64,000 nt of DNA from Brachypterus glaber (lineage: Eukaryota > Arthropoda > Insecta > Coleoptera > Kateretidae). Where the stretch lies: the NCBI GenBank assembly GCA_958510825.1, contig OY294045.1:11273916-11337915 (forward strand), written 5' to 3'. Numbering within the stretch: the first letter of the stretch is position 1; every line of letters begins with the position of its first letter. A program made the translations under genes and the position numbers. This document shows positions 32,001 to 43,624 of the stretch, one piece after another. Below the pieces are notes generated by a model that saw nothing but the letters and a program-made list of their open reading frames with translations, did not search any database and was not told the origin of the DNA.

Positions 32001-32198
32001 CATTTATCTTTAAAACGGTTAAACCTGCGATGTTAAAGCACAGAATCTTTTTTGTGTATTTTTACATAAAAAAGTATATTCCAACCAGAAAAAATAATGC
32101 ATTTATCTTTAAAACGGTTAAACCTGCGATGTTAAAGCACAGAATCTTTTTTGTGTATTTTTACATAAAAAAGTATATTCCAACCAGAAAAAATAAAA
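32001..32198 (+). repeat. Exact 99-bp tandem duplication
   Basis: CATTTATCTTTAAAACGGTT through CCAACCAGAAAAAATAAT is present twice in a row (32001-32099 and 32100-32198) with no visible difference, at the centre of the large foldback. Confidence 0.85.
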
Positions 32199-32889
32199 AA
32201 AGTACACCGAAAAAAGTTTTAGGCAAAAAACAGAAAATCCACCCGGTTTTGAATCGAAATTAATTGTTTTTTACTCAACTTGCGGAAAAGAATTATGTCT
32301 TCTGTATAGTCATGTAGGTTAACATGTATATATGCTTATATACTAATATATAATTTTGCAGATTTTTTATTTAAAACTATTTTTTATGCACTTTTAAAAA
32401 CTTGCAAAAATAAAATTTTCGCGAAATTTTCAAATATTTGCCGATTTTTTCATGTTCTAACTTAGGGGGAGGGGGGATATAATTTTTTTAGTTCTTACAT
32501 TTAGTATTGTTTCTAAATAATACCAAAGAAATCCTCCAAATTTTCCTCCATTTTTATCGGTATCAGTTTTTATCCGAAAAACAGGTACCGATTTTTTTTT
32601 TTAAGTTTGAGTGCTTTGAGCTACCTCTAAACATTAATCGATTTGGCTCATTTGAGTGGCCACTTTTTTTTTCTAAGGAGCAACTTTTAAGCCAGAGAGC
32701 GTTTTTGATTTTGAAAATCGCAACTTTTTTGACACACCCTATAACTCAAAAAAACGTTTTTTACTATGTAAAAAAGTGTATCTTTTACGATTTTCTTTCA
32801 AATGGGAGTGGATTTCTTATGTCATCAGGTATGTTTTAGTCCAAAAAATGTAGGGGGTCCACGAAATTTTTATTTAAAATCGCCCAGGT

Positions 32890-33070
32890 GAACCGTGAGT
32901 ATTAGAGACTTGAAGTGAGTCTCTCTAATCGTTTCAAATAAATATAATTTCTTCTTAAATCTCAAAAAAAAGCGAGGATAACCTTAATCCAGGCTCATCC
33001 ACAAAACTACATCACAAACATCAAATATTCAATTGTAAAATCAATTTAAATATGTAGAACGATTTCATAG
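32890..33070 (-). repeat. Dispersed repeat, inverted copy of 39850-40005
   Basis: GAGTATTAGAGACTTGAAGT, CTCTAATCGTTTC and ACATCACAAACATCAAATAT occur as reverse complements near 39.9-40.0 kb. Confidence 0.6.
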
Positions 33071-33922
33071 TGTTAATATTTTCTTGACTAACACATTTTC
33101 ACATAAACTACTTGATGCGCAAAATAAACGTTGTTACCGATTTACAAATTTTTAATGCTAATTCTAGCCGAAAGTACACCTACATGTTGCCGGTTCCACG
33201 TGTGGAACGCAACTTTCTGATGTCCTGAATTAAAACAACAAAACAAAATATTTGTTATATTTTTAAGATAGCGCATGAGGAACCTACGATAGAGAGAGGC
33301 TGGTCAAACTAGATTTTTGGATTGTTCTTGGAGAATAACGGAAAGTTTAGTTGCCAAGGTTAATTGATCCAGTCGGAGAAATTTGCGATTTTCTTATTAG
33401 TTACTGCCCTAGAAATTTAGATAGATAGGACCTAACCAACCGTTTACTACTTGCCAATGCAAATATATATTTGTTTTCAAACCAGAAACGTTTCGCCATT
33501 TTAACCAACATTTAGATTTGAAATCTATTAACCTAGTAATTTAATAACATTTATGAATTTTCGGTTCAATAAGTTTGATATTTTGTGACAGTGTGCGTTT
33601 GCCAGAATACACCACATGGTTGAAAATTTATGACGTTGAACTTGAACTCTTTTGTGTTATGTATTATGGTACTAATTACTTTCTCTTTCGCTATTATATT
33701 ATGTTTTTTTCTTCTGGTGAATATATGAATATTTTAATGGTGTTATGCGAGTTTCTTACATAATCAGCTTAATTTTTTGTTGAGCGATGTCGCTTCTATG
33801 GTAGGTAGCGTTAAAAATTAAAATATTCGAAACGTAAACCTTTAAAAACTTTATTTTAACATCCATAATATTGAAAATATTAGACGACGAACTTTTTTCC
33901 GATGCGGTATATCGGCCGATAC

Positions 33923-33990
33923 GAGGTGCCGATATTATATCTGAGGTGCCGATAGGATATCTGAGGTGCCAGTATGATGTCTGAGGTTTC
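33923..33990 (+). repeat. 20-bp minisatellite, about 3.4 units
   Basis: GAGGTGCCGATATTATATCT is repeated with period 20 at 33923, 33943 and 33963, then decays from 33983. Confidence 0.8.
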
Positions 33991-35589
33991 TATGTACCGA
34001 TATATTGTCCGTGATACCGCAATACTTCACATGACTGATTTTTTCATTTCAGTCAGATGACATACGCGGAATTGCAGTAAAACGGACGCGTCCGGACGAT
34101 ATGGTACATTGAGATTAGGACATTATCCTTCTAATTTCAAGTTTTTAGCAGCTAGATTCTGGCTTTATCCGTTATGGTGTTATGTTGACCGTCAGCCCGA
34201 CGGAAAATAAAAAAATATCTAAGATCTTAAAAAGTTGAGATTCATCGAGAAATGTGAAAAAATCGAAAAAAAAAATGTGTATTTCAGTACTTTCACACAT
34301 GAACGTGGAGAATAAGGACTGGTAACTTGTAGTCCGGTTTGGTTACGTATTGACCAAAAAGCGCTGGTATCTACGAGCGAGATCGGAAGCCTTCTAGACC
34401 GTAATTTTAATTTTTAAATGGTACTTAGTCGGTAGCTGCTAGATGGCGACATGCGTAAACATTGACATTATAAACATATGTTCACAGTGACGTTTATTTT
34501 TAGAGTGTGTTTTTATAAAAACATCTTCTTTGGTTGTTATATGGTAAGTTATAGATACCTGGTATATGATTTTAGAAATAACAATCAGGTCTCTAAATCT
34601 TTATATGTGGCACATCAAAAACTGTAAGCCATGATTCCGGTGATTTAATTTTGAATTATTATGTACTATATTTTCTTGTGTCAACTATAAATACGTTTAA
34701 TGTTACCAAACTATAGTAAAACCATTGTTATCACAAAATACTAAAAGTAATCACATAATACCGATAAACGTAGTATAGTATAACTTATAAAATATTTTGA
34801 CGTTTATTTCTAACATAAACAAAATTTGAAGTTATGTGTCATAGAATTTTATAAAATCATAAATCTAGAGTGCTCCATATCTCGCTCGTGGACTATTGAA
34901 TAGTATTCCGCCATCTGTTGAATTTCAGTCATTACGTAACACGAAAAAGCTAGTTAAAACTTCGGAGTGTCACGGGGTTGCTTTCACATTTAAAATATAA
35001 AGGTAAAAAGGATAAATTTTGTGGTATATTCTATAATATTGTATATTTTGTTAAAGGCATTATTATAATATTAGAATAGCGAGGTGATAAAGCAACAAAA
35101 ACTACTTTAGAAACATCGGTGGTGAATAAATCTTCTCGTGATAAATGCATTTTTAGATGCTTATAGTTGTCAATCATGACAAAAAGTTAAGAAAAAAAAG
35201 AGATTTACATTACAGAAGATTTATAGAATTATGGAGATCCTGACGCCCATATAGGGTGGATTACTCTTACAAAAGAGCAAAAAATTAAAATAATTCCGTA
35301 AGAAGAGAATGCATTTTTTGTTTTATTTCACAATAAAGATACTTTGTAATTTTGATATTGTTTAGAAAAAAAATAATTGTTCTGTGTTTCGATCAGTCCT
35401 GTAAATTCTATTTAAAAAGCCGGATAAAAAGTCACTGTCAAAGAAGATTACAACTTTTCAATTTAACTTTTTATCTACATGAAAATAATCTACGTTTTCC
35501 CCCAAAATGCCAATAAGTTATAAAAATTACGAACTTTTATTTTTTCGTATGAATCATAGGTCGTCATCAAAGTAGCGCTCGAAGTTATA
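33991..35589. other. Intron segment without a well-defined element
   Basis: TCTACGAGCGAGAT at about 34362 and ATCTCGCTCGTGGA at about 34880 form a weak inverted pair and may be ends of a decayed element. No coding frame was seen. Confidence 0.3.
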
Positions 35590-36031
35590 CCGGGTGTTCC
35601 GGAATGTGGTTCATCTCCCTTAACGTTTTTACTTTTTTAGGTAGGATCGTATAATTTGCAGGAGCTACATTATGTATAATTTACATAGAAAAAACGGATT
35701 CCTTGAACCAAGGACACGTGTCTTTGGATATGTTCAAAGCCATATTCTCTTGTTTCAAGGCTGGTATTTTCTTTAACCAAAGTCAATGTCCTTGAATAAA
35801 GAGCGCGGATATTTATTCCAAAACCCGTGCTCTTCATTCAAGGACATTGACTTTGGTTCAAGAAAATGCCAGGCTTGAAACAAGAGAATATGGCTTTGAA
35901 CATATACAAAGACACGTGTCCTTAGTTCAAGGAATCCGTTTTTTCTATGTAGGGTTTTTTGACATATTTTTAGGCATCTGCGGTTTTGCCGAAAATTAAT
36001 CGAACTTTAAATTTTTAAATGAAACACCCTG
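35590..36031. mobile_element. TA-flanked element (CCGGGTGTT/CAGGGTGTT ends) carrying a CATAG foldback
   Basis: CCGGGTGTTCCGGAATG at the left, GAAACACCCTG at the right, TA on both sides. Without the 266-bp insert and its duplicated TA it would be about 174 bases. Confidence 0.6.
35684..35949. mobile_element. CATAGAAAAAACGG foldback family, copy 2 (266 bp), TA TSD
   Basis: CATAGAAAAAACGG...CCGTTTTTTCTATG flanked by TA (35682-35683, 35950-35951). Full-length palindrome with CTTTATTCCAAAACCCGTGC near the centre. Confidence 0.85.
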
Positions 36032-36174
36032 TATATTCTTACATATTTTAATTCAGAAATAAAATATGAGAATATAAATAAAAATTGAAAGTTCAGTTTA
36101 TTTCCGGAAAAAGAAGAAACCGGAAGTGCCAAAAAGTGTCTAACTATATCAAATATGTTCAACGCCATGACTGT

Positions 36175-36470
36175 CTTGGATCAAGTCAGCCGTGATCTTG
36201 GCATTTGAGGTCCTAGATTTAAGGACATTTCCTTAAATCAAAGCCACTTAAACCATTTATTTAAGATCATATTATCTTAAACCAAGTATGTAATTATCTT
36301 GATTCAAGATCATATTATATTTATTCAAGATCATACTAACACCAAGTATTGGTTTAAGATAATATAATCTTGAATGAAGAGAATTATAATCTTGATTTAA
36401 GATTATGATTCTCTTGATTCCAGATCATATTATCTTAAACCAAAACTTGGTGTAAGATAAAGACCCCCCA
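36175..36470. repeat. AAGATCATATTATCTTAAACC-rich repeat, block 1
   Basis: Words such as CAAGATCATATTAT, ATCTTAAACCAAG and TTAAGATAATATAAT recur in both orientations, giving many overlapping short palindromes. Block 2 is at 36955-37195. Confidence 0.5.
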
Positions 36471-36954
36471 GTCAGGTTCCAGGGTTAATAGAATGGTAAA
36501 TATTTTGAAAAAATTTTCCACACATGTATAATATTATTTCGCACGCCTATGAAATATGATACTTTCTTACTTTATTAATCGTGTGAAATTTGGTTTCATA
36601 GGTGGTCGTAGGAAAAAGCACTTGTTTTTGAAGAAAAACTTGTTGCAACGCCATTGCAAAATGGCGCTTATAGGTATAAATTATTTAAAGTTACTTATCC
36701 GTGAATTTTTTAAGTAAATTTGAAAATCCCCATCGTTTGAGGGTAATAGATACCTATTCGTCCATTTTAAAGCAGATAAAAACAATGATACACCTTTAAA
36801 GACAACTGACGGCAAAAAAACAAACCTAACTTCTCTCCCGCGCATATCTTAAACTACTGCGTAAATTGTCTGCCAGCCAACAATAACAACGGGTGAGTCT
36901 ACTGTATATCTACGTGGGGTGAGGCCGGCAAACTCTTTACCGTAAGACAACAGG

Positions 36955-37195
36955 GGCTTTGAGTCAAGATAATAACTCTTGATTCTCTGTTACTATTTTA
37001 AATGTCATGCATCTAAGGAAAAAATCCTTGACACAAGGATTTTTCTACCGAGAGAATAATTAAAGGAAACCAAAGTCACAGATAATCTTAAACCGAGGAT
37101 ACATGATCTTAAAAGAAGATTATTACCTCGATTTAAGATAATATAAATGCAAGATCATTTATTATCTTCTGCCAAGATAACCTTTTTTTCTGTAT
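36955..37195. repeat. AAGATCATATTATCTTAAACC-rich repeat, block 2
   Basis: Same words as block 1; ends ...AACCTTTTTTTCTG, which resembles the CAGAAAAAACGG end of the CATAG family. The two blocks may be one element split by 36471-36954. Confidence 0.45.
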
Positions 37196-37366
37196 AAAAA
37201 GCCACTAGGGGAAAATATGAATATTTTTGTGGTGAGGGCTACCACGGATTTAAGCAGAATTATATGATAATAGTATACATTTTTCCATAATTTATAGTTT
37301 AATAAAAATCCGTATGCTGCAAAAATAAAAGGGTTTTTTCCTTTGTGCAGATATTGGTTGGTCAGG

Positions 37367-37395
37367 CGCGGTTGTGGCTGAGCCCCACAACCGCG
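37367..37395. repeat. GC-rich perfect hairpin
   Basis: CGCGGTTGTGG and CCACAACCGCG are exact inverses around a 7-base loop. Confidence 0.7.
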
Positions 37396-37529
37396 TATGT
37401 AAAATTTCACATAAAACTGTCAAAAATTTATTTTTGTATATGCATTTTTTTCGAAAACAAAAATCGAAAGAGCAATTCTGTCCACGGATTCAGATTTTAC
37501 GGTCAAAATTTAACTAGAATTGTTATGTA

Positions 37530-38384
37530 CAGTTGGACCCACAAAAAACGCAAGATTTAAATATGCTAAAATGTCAATTTTATTAATTATTTTATAGTGT
37601 AAGTAAGATTTTAAGAAATAGGTTAGGTTAATTTGACAATTAATTGTCAGTTTTTTCAAAGTTTATTACAGAAAATGCATGCGAATAATGTCGAATATTA
37701 AAAAAATAATAATATTAATAAACTGAAAAAACATTTAGAATATTTAATCAAATCAAAAATTAAAACACAATATTTAGTAAATCTTATGAAAATATAAAAA
37801 TTTGAACTCTACTAACCAAACATATAATTTATGAAAATTATGATTTTCGTTTGAAAAAAAGTTTTTCCGGAGGTTTTTTTCGCTTTTTTAATCTTGGAAC
37901 TATCGATGCGGTGGCGGGCGATGGTTTTTAACCCAGGAAAATTTGTATTGTTTATAGCATGCACCGCTTCTTGTAAATAGTATTCTCTCAAATAATTAAG
38001 TAAATTTTCATCCTGTATTTCATTTGATATCTTCTTTCTTTCCGAGTCTGCACGCCCTTTCCTCCCCCATCAATTTTTTCTTCAATCTTAACCATTATTC
38101 TTTTTTCTATGATATTAACACAACTCTCTGAAACACTAAATAACCTTGCGACAATTAAAGGTCTCTATAGAGATCACTAGCCACAATCACTTCCTTACAT
38201 GCTGCTTCCAATATACTAATAGTTTCAGATTTCTTAACATTTCTTAACGCATTTCTAATTACTTTATAATTATTGTAAGTAATTTTGACAAATATTGTCA
38301 ACATGACAACGGCTTTGTTTGTATTGTAATTATTGAATTTACGCAACTAAATTTTCAATCTTGTTTTTTTTTCGGATCCAACTG
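37530..38384. mobile_element. 855-bp TA-flanked element with transposase remnant
   Basis: CAGTTGGACCCACAAAAAA at the left and TTTTTTTCGGATCCAACTG at the right are inverted ends, flanked by TA (37528-37529, 38385-38386). The interior on the minus strand holds coding-like pieces (next entry), so this is a decayed, possibly once autonomous, Tc1/mariner-like element. Confidence 0.65.
38030..38346 (-). pseudogene. Decayed transposase N-terminal fragment (putative)
   Basis: The minus strand starts with a 63-codon open frame (SETISILEAACKEVIVASDL). After a stop, another frame reads ARLFSVSESCVNIIEKR then IDGGGKGVQTRKERRYQMKY, which looks like the helix-turn-helix plus linker of a DDE transposase. 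The reading frame is broken at about 38158. Family assignment is a guess from the helix pattern and the element ends. Confidence 0.35.
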
Positions 38385-38489
38385 TACATAAATTCCGAAA
38401 TTGTACTTAAAATTGTAAAAAATAGGGCCTTTTAACGAAAACGATCTGCAGCAATTTTGCTGTTGACGGTGATGAGTAGCCTAGAGCCC

Positions 38490-38609
38490 ACTATTCTCCT
38501 TAGCAGAAACGCAGCAAATGCAGATAGCAATACAGTCCTTTTTTACGTAAGCAGTCACACAAATATCGACTGTATTGCTATCTCCTTTTATCTGCTAAGA
38601 AGGATAGCA
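38490..38609. repeat. 120-bp palindrome (TCCTTAGCAGA / GCAGATAGCAATACAGTC)
   Basis: TATTCTCCTTAGCAGA and GATAGCAATACAGTC at the left pair with GACTGTATTGCTATC and TCTGCTAAGAAGGATA at the right. Confidence 0.6.
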
Positions 38610-38740
38610 CTCTACCAATATCTTAAAGCGGATGAATACATCAAAATCAATTTTTTTTTTCGCCAAAACAAAACTTCGAGGTCCGCCGAAAGTAAAATAG
38701 TTATACAAGTTTTATAGATCTCACAAAACATTAGAATGTA

Positions 38741-39281
38741 CAAAGAACTTTTACCTCAAGAATGAACATGATGAAATCTACCGTATGGTTTGTTTGAAGC
38801 GTGAACCAACTACGGTGAGGGGCTGGTGGGGATGACTATTGTTTACACTTAGTACGCGTAAAGAGAGAGAAAGAATGTGTGAACTCACAGTCTAATGTCG
38901 TAAACTTTGTCAAGCAATACAGTGTTGCCGGTTGCAACACCTGCTTGAGATATTTTATTTTAAATTTTAAGAAATATTAGTTTTATTTGAGTTTTATATG
39001 AACTAGTAGTTTAATTTTAATAAATTAAATTACATTATTAAACATAATTATATTGTCGTAGTATAGTAGTTTTTTTAAATTTTAATGTAGGTATAAAGAT
39101 TTATCATAATGATAAAGTGAAAATTACGCAACATCGCTCTGGTAACCAGAAGGTCAAAACTAGCGATACTTATGTTTACACCAGAAGCAGTATCGCGTAC
39201 GTTTATGTAAACAAACAAACAAAAAGATGACACCTTCATAAACATTGGTCTGAAATAACTTCTTGAGGTAAAAGTTCTTTG
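38741..39281. mobile_element. CAAAGAACTTTTACC TIR element (hAT-like MITE family), copy 3, perfect 8-bp TSD
   Basis: 541 bp. Ends CAAAGAACTTTTACCTCAAG and its exact complement (22-bp perfect TIR). AGAATGTA occurs at 38733-38740 and 39282-39289. No open reading frame for a transposase. Confidence 0.92.
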
Positions 39282-39849
39282 AGAATGTAGTATGTTAAAT
39301 TAAGAAGATTCTACATTTTATTTTACTTACATAAAGAACGAAAGAAAAACAGAAACATTTAAACAATTAATAAGTGTATTATAGTGTATTATAGATAACT
39401 ATTTTATTTTATATTTATCATTTGACGTACCAATTAAAATAATTTGGCATCGAATTTACTTTCTATTAAAATCTGTTACATTTCAAAGCGGCGACAAGTT
39501 AACCAATTATAATTATGATTTATTTGCCAAGAATCAAAGTATCAAAATTAAATTTATTGACGGATAAAAAAATGTTCATATTTCAAAGGATACCAATATT
39601 GTTTTTCTTCTAACATCATTTTTATAGAAATTAAAATCTAAACTAAACTAAAAAAACTCCTAAAGTAAACTAAATGAAAGGTAAAAAAACTGTCTCGCAT
39701 TTCATTACTTGATTCTTTAAGTTCTTAAGCTTTAGGTTAAGTTTGAGTTGCGTTCCTTGCGCGGCAACAAGTCTACGGCGCGATTTTGTAATTCATTTAA
39801 CGGTGTTTAGTCACAGCCAGGCTACTTTATGTTAAAATGTGTAAAAAGT

Positions 39850-40005
39850 CCAAACCGTTCTCCATATTTAAATTGAATATTTGATGTTTGTGATGTACTT
39901 TTATGGGTTAACCACTTTTTTTTTTGAGGTTCTGTTAATAAGAAATTATATTTAGTCGAAACGATTGGAGAGACTCGCTTTAAGTCTCTAATACTTGTAT
40001 CTGGT
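39850..40005 (+). repeat. Dispersed repeat, inverted copy of 32890-33070
   Basis: TTTGATGTTTGTGATGT, GAAACGATTGGAGAGACTCG and AAGTCTCTAATACTTG match the earlier copy in reverse complement. Confidence 0.6.
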
Positions 40006-40483
40006 CAAAAAGAACGAGAGTTCAAGACCATTAAGTCCTTTTGGGTCACTTTAATTTAGTGACATTTTGAAGAAGACGAAGAAGAAGAAGTTAGGTTAAG
40101 TCAGATTGATATAGTGCAGATGTTTTGTCAAATTAATTTTGGTATGTATACATTTTATGTTGGCTATATGAACTACAAGTTCTGTTCCTTTGAAATTTGA
40201 ATTGGGATCATAATTATGTTATTGCCCAAGCCCAGGCAAATCATGTTTTATTTTTTACTTTAACTTTTACTTTTTACGTTCAAAACATAATTATTTGACA
40301 AATTATCTCTAAATATTAAAAATTTATTAAACTTTGCCGCCAATTTTTGATTTTTAATAATAATAATTCTGTGTCAGTATTCTCAAAATACACTAGTTAT
40401 CAATTTTTATCAAAATTCAATAAAATTAAATTAGAAATTAAAATCTAAACTAAACTACAAAATCTCCTAAACTGAACTAAACA

Positions 40484-40640
40484 CAGAAAAAACGGATTCC
40501 TTGAACCAAGGAAACTTGTCTTTGTATATGTTCAAAGCCATATTCTCTTGTTTCAAGGCTGGCATTTTCTTGAACCAAAGTCAATGTCCTTGAATGAAGA
40601 GCACGGGTTTTGGAATAAAAATCCGCGCTCTTTATTCAAA
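40484..40640. mobile_element. CATAGAAAAAACGG foldback family, copy 3 (left half only)
   Basis: CAGAAAAAACGGATTCCTTG to the centre (CGCGCTCTTTATTCAA), then unrelated sequence. Only one arm remains. Confidence 0.75.
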
Positions 40641-41214
40641 AGTCCAAACTAAGGCTTTCCTAGTTCCATAAGAATAGGGTAGGACAACATAACGGAAAAT
40701 ACTGGAAAAAAGGGTGGAGTAAAATTAAAAGGTTGTTTTTTTTTACAATTTTTTTCCTGCTTTAAAATGTATTTTACCATAAGCAATAAAACAAAAAACA
40801 AGTCTATTATATATTTTACTCCGGAAGTGAACAGTTCTATTATACGTAGTCTATAGCCAATAAAGTTAGTAAACCCAAGCAAGATAGTAAAAACTTCAAA
40901 AACTTCTAAAACTTAATAAATCAAAGATCCTAAAAAGGAGTTCTGTAAAGTTTTTAAGACGATAAATTTATTACTCTCTATTGTAGAACAAAAACGACTT
41001 TTCTGTTCCGTGCAGAACTTTTTGATTAACAAAAAAGGCGGTAACTGCAGAAGGGAGTGGAAATACACACAGAGAAAAAAATCTATTGTGAAAACAAAAA
41101 GACAAAATGCATTCGTACCGGAATCTTACTAAAAATAGTGAAATCCCAACATTGATACAAGTAAAAATCCAGTGCTATATTTTACCTATTGGAATTTTGC
41201 GAATTAGTGCCAAT

Positions 41215-41620
41215 TTTGTCTATTTTTCAGGGTTGTTTGATTTTGTCCGGGTGGACAAAACTGGACGGAAGTAATCAAATTTTGGCGGACTGGACAAAAT
41301 CAAAAAAACTGATTTTGTCCACAAATTCCGGACAAAATTGGAGAAAATTGGACAAAATCAAAATTAAATTAAATAATAAATTTTATATAAATATTAAATA
41401 CGTATTTATATATAGAAACATCAGAAAAAAATTGACAAAATCAAAATAAAATATTAAATTTTAAAACACGTAACTATTTTTATTAAACGCGTATTTATAC
41501 AAAGAAACTTAAAAAAAATGGACAAAATCAAAATTAAATTAAATTTTAAATTTTAAAACACGTAATTACTTTTATTAAATACGTATTTATACATAAAAAC
41601 ATTAAAAAAACACTTTAATA
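41215..41620 (+). repeat. TGGACAAAATCAAAATTAAA repeat, about three diverged tandem units
   Basis: GGACAAAATC occurs at least six times. From 41345 a roughly 90-bp unit (GGACAAAATCAAAATTAAAT...ACGCGTATTTATAC) is repeated three times. Confidence 0.65.
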
Positions 41621-42176
41621 AAAACAAAACATAAAACATAACGAAAAATACCAAAAGAAAAAAAATTGTATTATGTTATTAGTTTGTTATAGAATGCAGT
41701 CCATCGGCTATGCCGCTTACTGTTGTAAATAATAATAATAAGAATAAAAAAAATATGTGACAAAATTTAGGTTAATTAACCTAATAATCTAAAAGTTCTG
41801 TTTGAAATACTTATATAGTGAAAATAATCCTCATTTATAAATTTTAAAAATTAATGTTTTTCTTAAATTTGTTGCCTTTCCATAACTTATAATTTATAAG
41901 TTATACAGCACGAATAAAAACAACAAAAAACTCAAAGTATCAAACTTTTTGTTTTCTAAGTCCAACGAAGGCTTAAATTAAAGCTGCTGAATTTATTGGG
42001 ACTATATTTAAATTATTTGGTGAGGTTTCCAAGGTAAATCAAATTAAAAGGCAAAGAATAATAATTTTTAATATTTTCAGACCCATTTTTTTTTAAATCC
42101 TGACTATAAAGGCAAATTCTGAAGCCTGATTAGGATTCAGTGCTTCAAAGGGTATAAGAATAGTATAGGATGGGAT

Positions 42177-42426
42177 CAGGGCCGGCCTTTGAATTTCGGC
42201 GCCCTGAAGCAAGCCTTGAACTTGGTATCCCTAGGAAAAAAAAAACCCTAAAAAAAGCTTTGTCCCTGTTGGTTTCACCCAAAAAAAATACCCTCAGTAG
42301 AAAAAGCTGGCGGTTTGTACCAATAGTTGGCACCATAGCAAAAAAACACCCTCGAAAGAAAAAAGCTCAGGCTAAAAAAACGCCCCTATAGGCTCGCTCA
42401 CTGGATTCATACAAAGGCCGGCTCTG
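42177..42426. mobile_element. 250-bp TIR element (CAGGGCCGGCCTTTG), perfect 8-bp TSD
   Basis: CAGGGCCGGCCTTTG at the left, CAAAGGCCGGCTCTG at the right. GATGGGAT at 42169-42176 and 42427-42434. CAG ends and an 8-bp duplication fit the hAT superfamily. Overlapping open frames on both strands are not genes. Confidence 0.9.
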
Positions 42427-42459
42427 GATGGGATATATCAAACCTAGAGGTGTGCGCCG

Positions 42460-42630
42460 CGAAAATCTCGGTGTTTTTGTCAATTTTAACCAGGAGCGGC
42501 GGCGCGCCACTCACGAAAAATTTACGACGGCGCGCAGTCGTCGCCGCCGCGGCTCTGCTCTGCTAAAATTATTTATTTATTTCGAGGTAATCTTGAAGAA
42601 AATTTCGAGTAAATCTTTAGGGATTACCTC
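42460..42630. other. Short GC-rich island, probable repeat
   Basis: GTGTGCGCCGCGAAAATCTC, GGCGGCGCGCC and GTCGTCGCCGCCGCGG stand out from the AT-rich intron, with inverted GCGGCGGCGCGC/GCGCGC words. GAGGTAATC and GATTACCTC follow as a second inverted pair. No splice-bounded coding frame was seen. Confidence 0.35.
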
Positions 42631-42690
42631 CTAGAAAAAAATCTACGTGCATATTTTTTTTAGCGGTTACCTCTCGTTTTAAGTATTAAC

Positions 42691-43225
42691 CAAAGAACTT
42701 TTACCTCAAGAATGAACAAGATGAAATCTACCGTATGCTTTGTTTGAAGCGTGAACTAAGGTGAGGGGCTGGTGGGGAGTGACTATTGTTTACACTTAGT
42801 ACGCGTAAAGAGAGAGAAAGAATGTGTAAACTCGCAGTCTAATGTCGTAAACTTTGTCAAGCAATACATAGTTGCCAGTTGCAACACCTGCTTTAGATAT
42901 TTTATTGTAAATTTTAAGGAATATAAGTTTTATTTGAGGTTTATATGAACTAGTAGTTTAATTTTAATAAATTTATTTATATTACATTATCAAACATAAT
43001 TATAGTGTCAGTAGTTTTTTTAAATTTTAATGTAGGTATAAAGATTTATCATAATGATAAAGTGAAAATTACGCAACATCGCTCTGGTCACCAGAAGGTC
43101 AAAACTAGCGATACTTATGTTTACACCAGAAGCAGTATCGCGTACGTTTATGTAAACAAACAAACAAAAAGATTACACCTTCATTACATTGGTCTAAAAT
43201 TACTTCTTGAGGTAAAAGTTCTTTG
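42691..43225. mobile_element. CAAAGAACTTTTACC TIR element (hAT-like MITE family), copy 4, perfect 8-bp TSD
   Basis: 535 bp with the same 22-bp ends as copy 3 and high overall similarity. GTATTAAC at 42683-42690 and 43226-43233. The TSD fits the hAT preference nTnnnnAn. Confidence 0.92.
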
Positions 43226-43624
43226 GTATTAACATGCTTGCGAATATTCAAACTTTCGAGCCACTTGATCTAAAAAATACGTACTTGTTTTTAATAATTG
43301 TTTCTCTGTGTGTGGGAAGCGATTTTTGTTTGCAGACAGACGTACTTGATTTATTTATGAAATCATTCCCGATGGACCGTGTTCACTTTAATCAGGACGC
43401 GGTTGGATTCTTTTTGGAAATTTAATTAGGAATTCTCGTCTGTAAACGCGATTACAAACGTTAGATAATTTCAAACACGTGACTTGAATTAAACAAGACA
43501 AGCTGAAACGGACACCCTTTCTAGACGGGCGGCTATATCTCGAAAAACTAATATTCTTACGACAAAAATGATTAAAATTGTCTTTGCTTTGGTAAAATAA
43601 TTTTAAAAATCTGACATTGAGTAA

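Larger units (their letters stand above)
31085..32745. mobile_element. About 1.65-kb foldback with nested insertion
   Basis: GCTCTCTAGCTCAAAAGTTG, AGTGGCC/GGCCACT, GGTACCTGTTTTTC and the ATATCCCCCTTCCC...AAGTTAGAACAT block pair with their complements at 32440-32705, centred near 32000. The left arm is interrupted at 31191-31589. Outer ends were not fixed. Confidence 0.7.

Noticed and set aside
32030..32263. 77-codon frame with an internal peptide repeat
   Set aside because: The repeat is the 99-bp tandem duplication read in frame by chance (99 is divisible by three).
33923..33990. Regulatory repeat or binding-site array
   Set aside because: It is a short decaying 20-bp minisatellite with no promoter or gene nearby.
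42145..42391. Open frames on both strands rich in K/P/R
   Set aside because: Both lie in the 250-bp TIR element with perfect TSD; no splice signals.
43234..43425. Possible exon after TTTGTTTGCAG with an acidic/hydrophobic peptide
   Set aside because: The frame stops soon after, there is no donor, no LMTK or kinase similarity, and it begins at a MITE target duplication.
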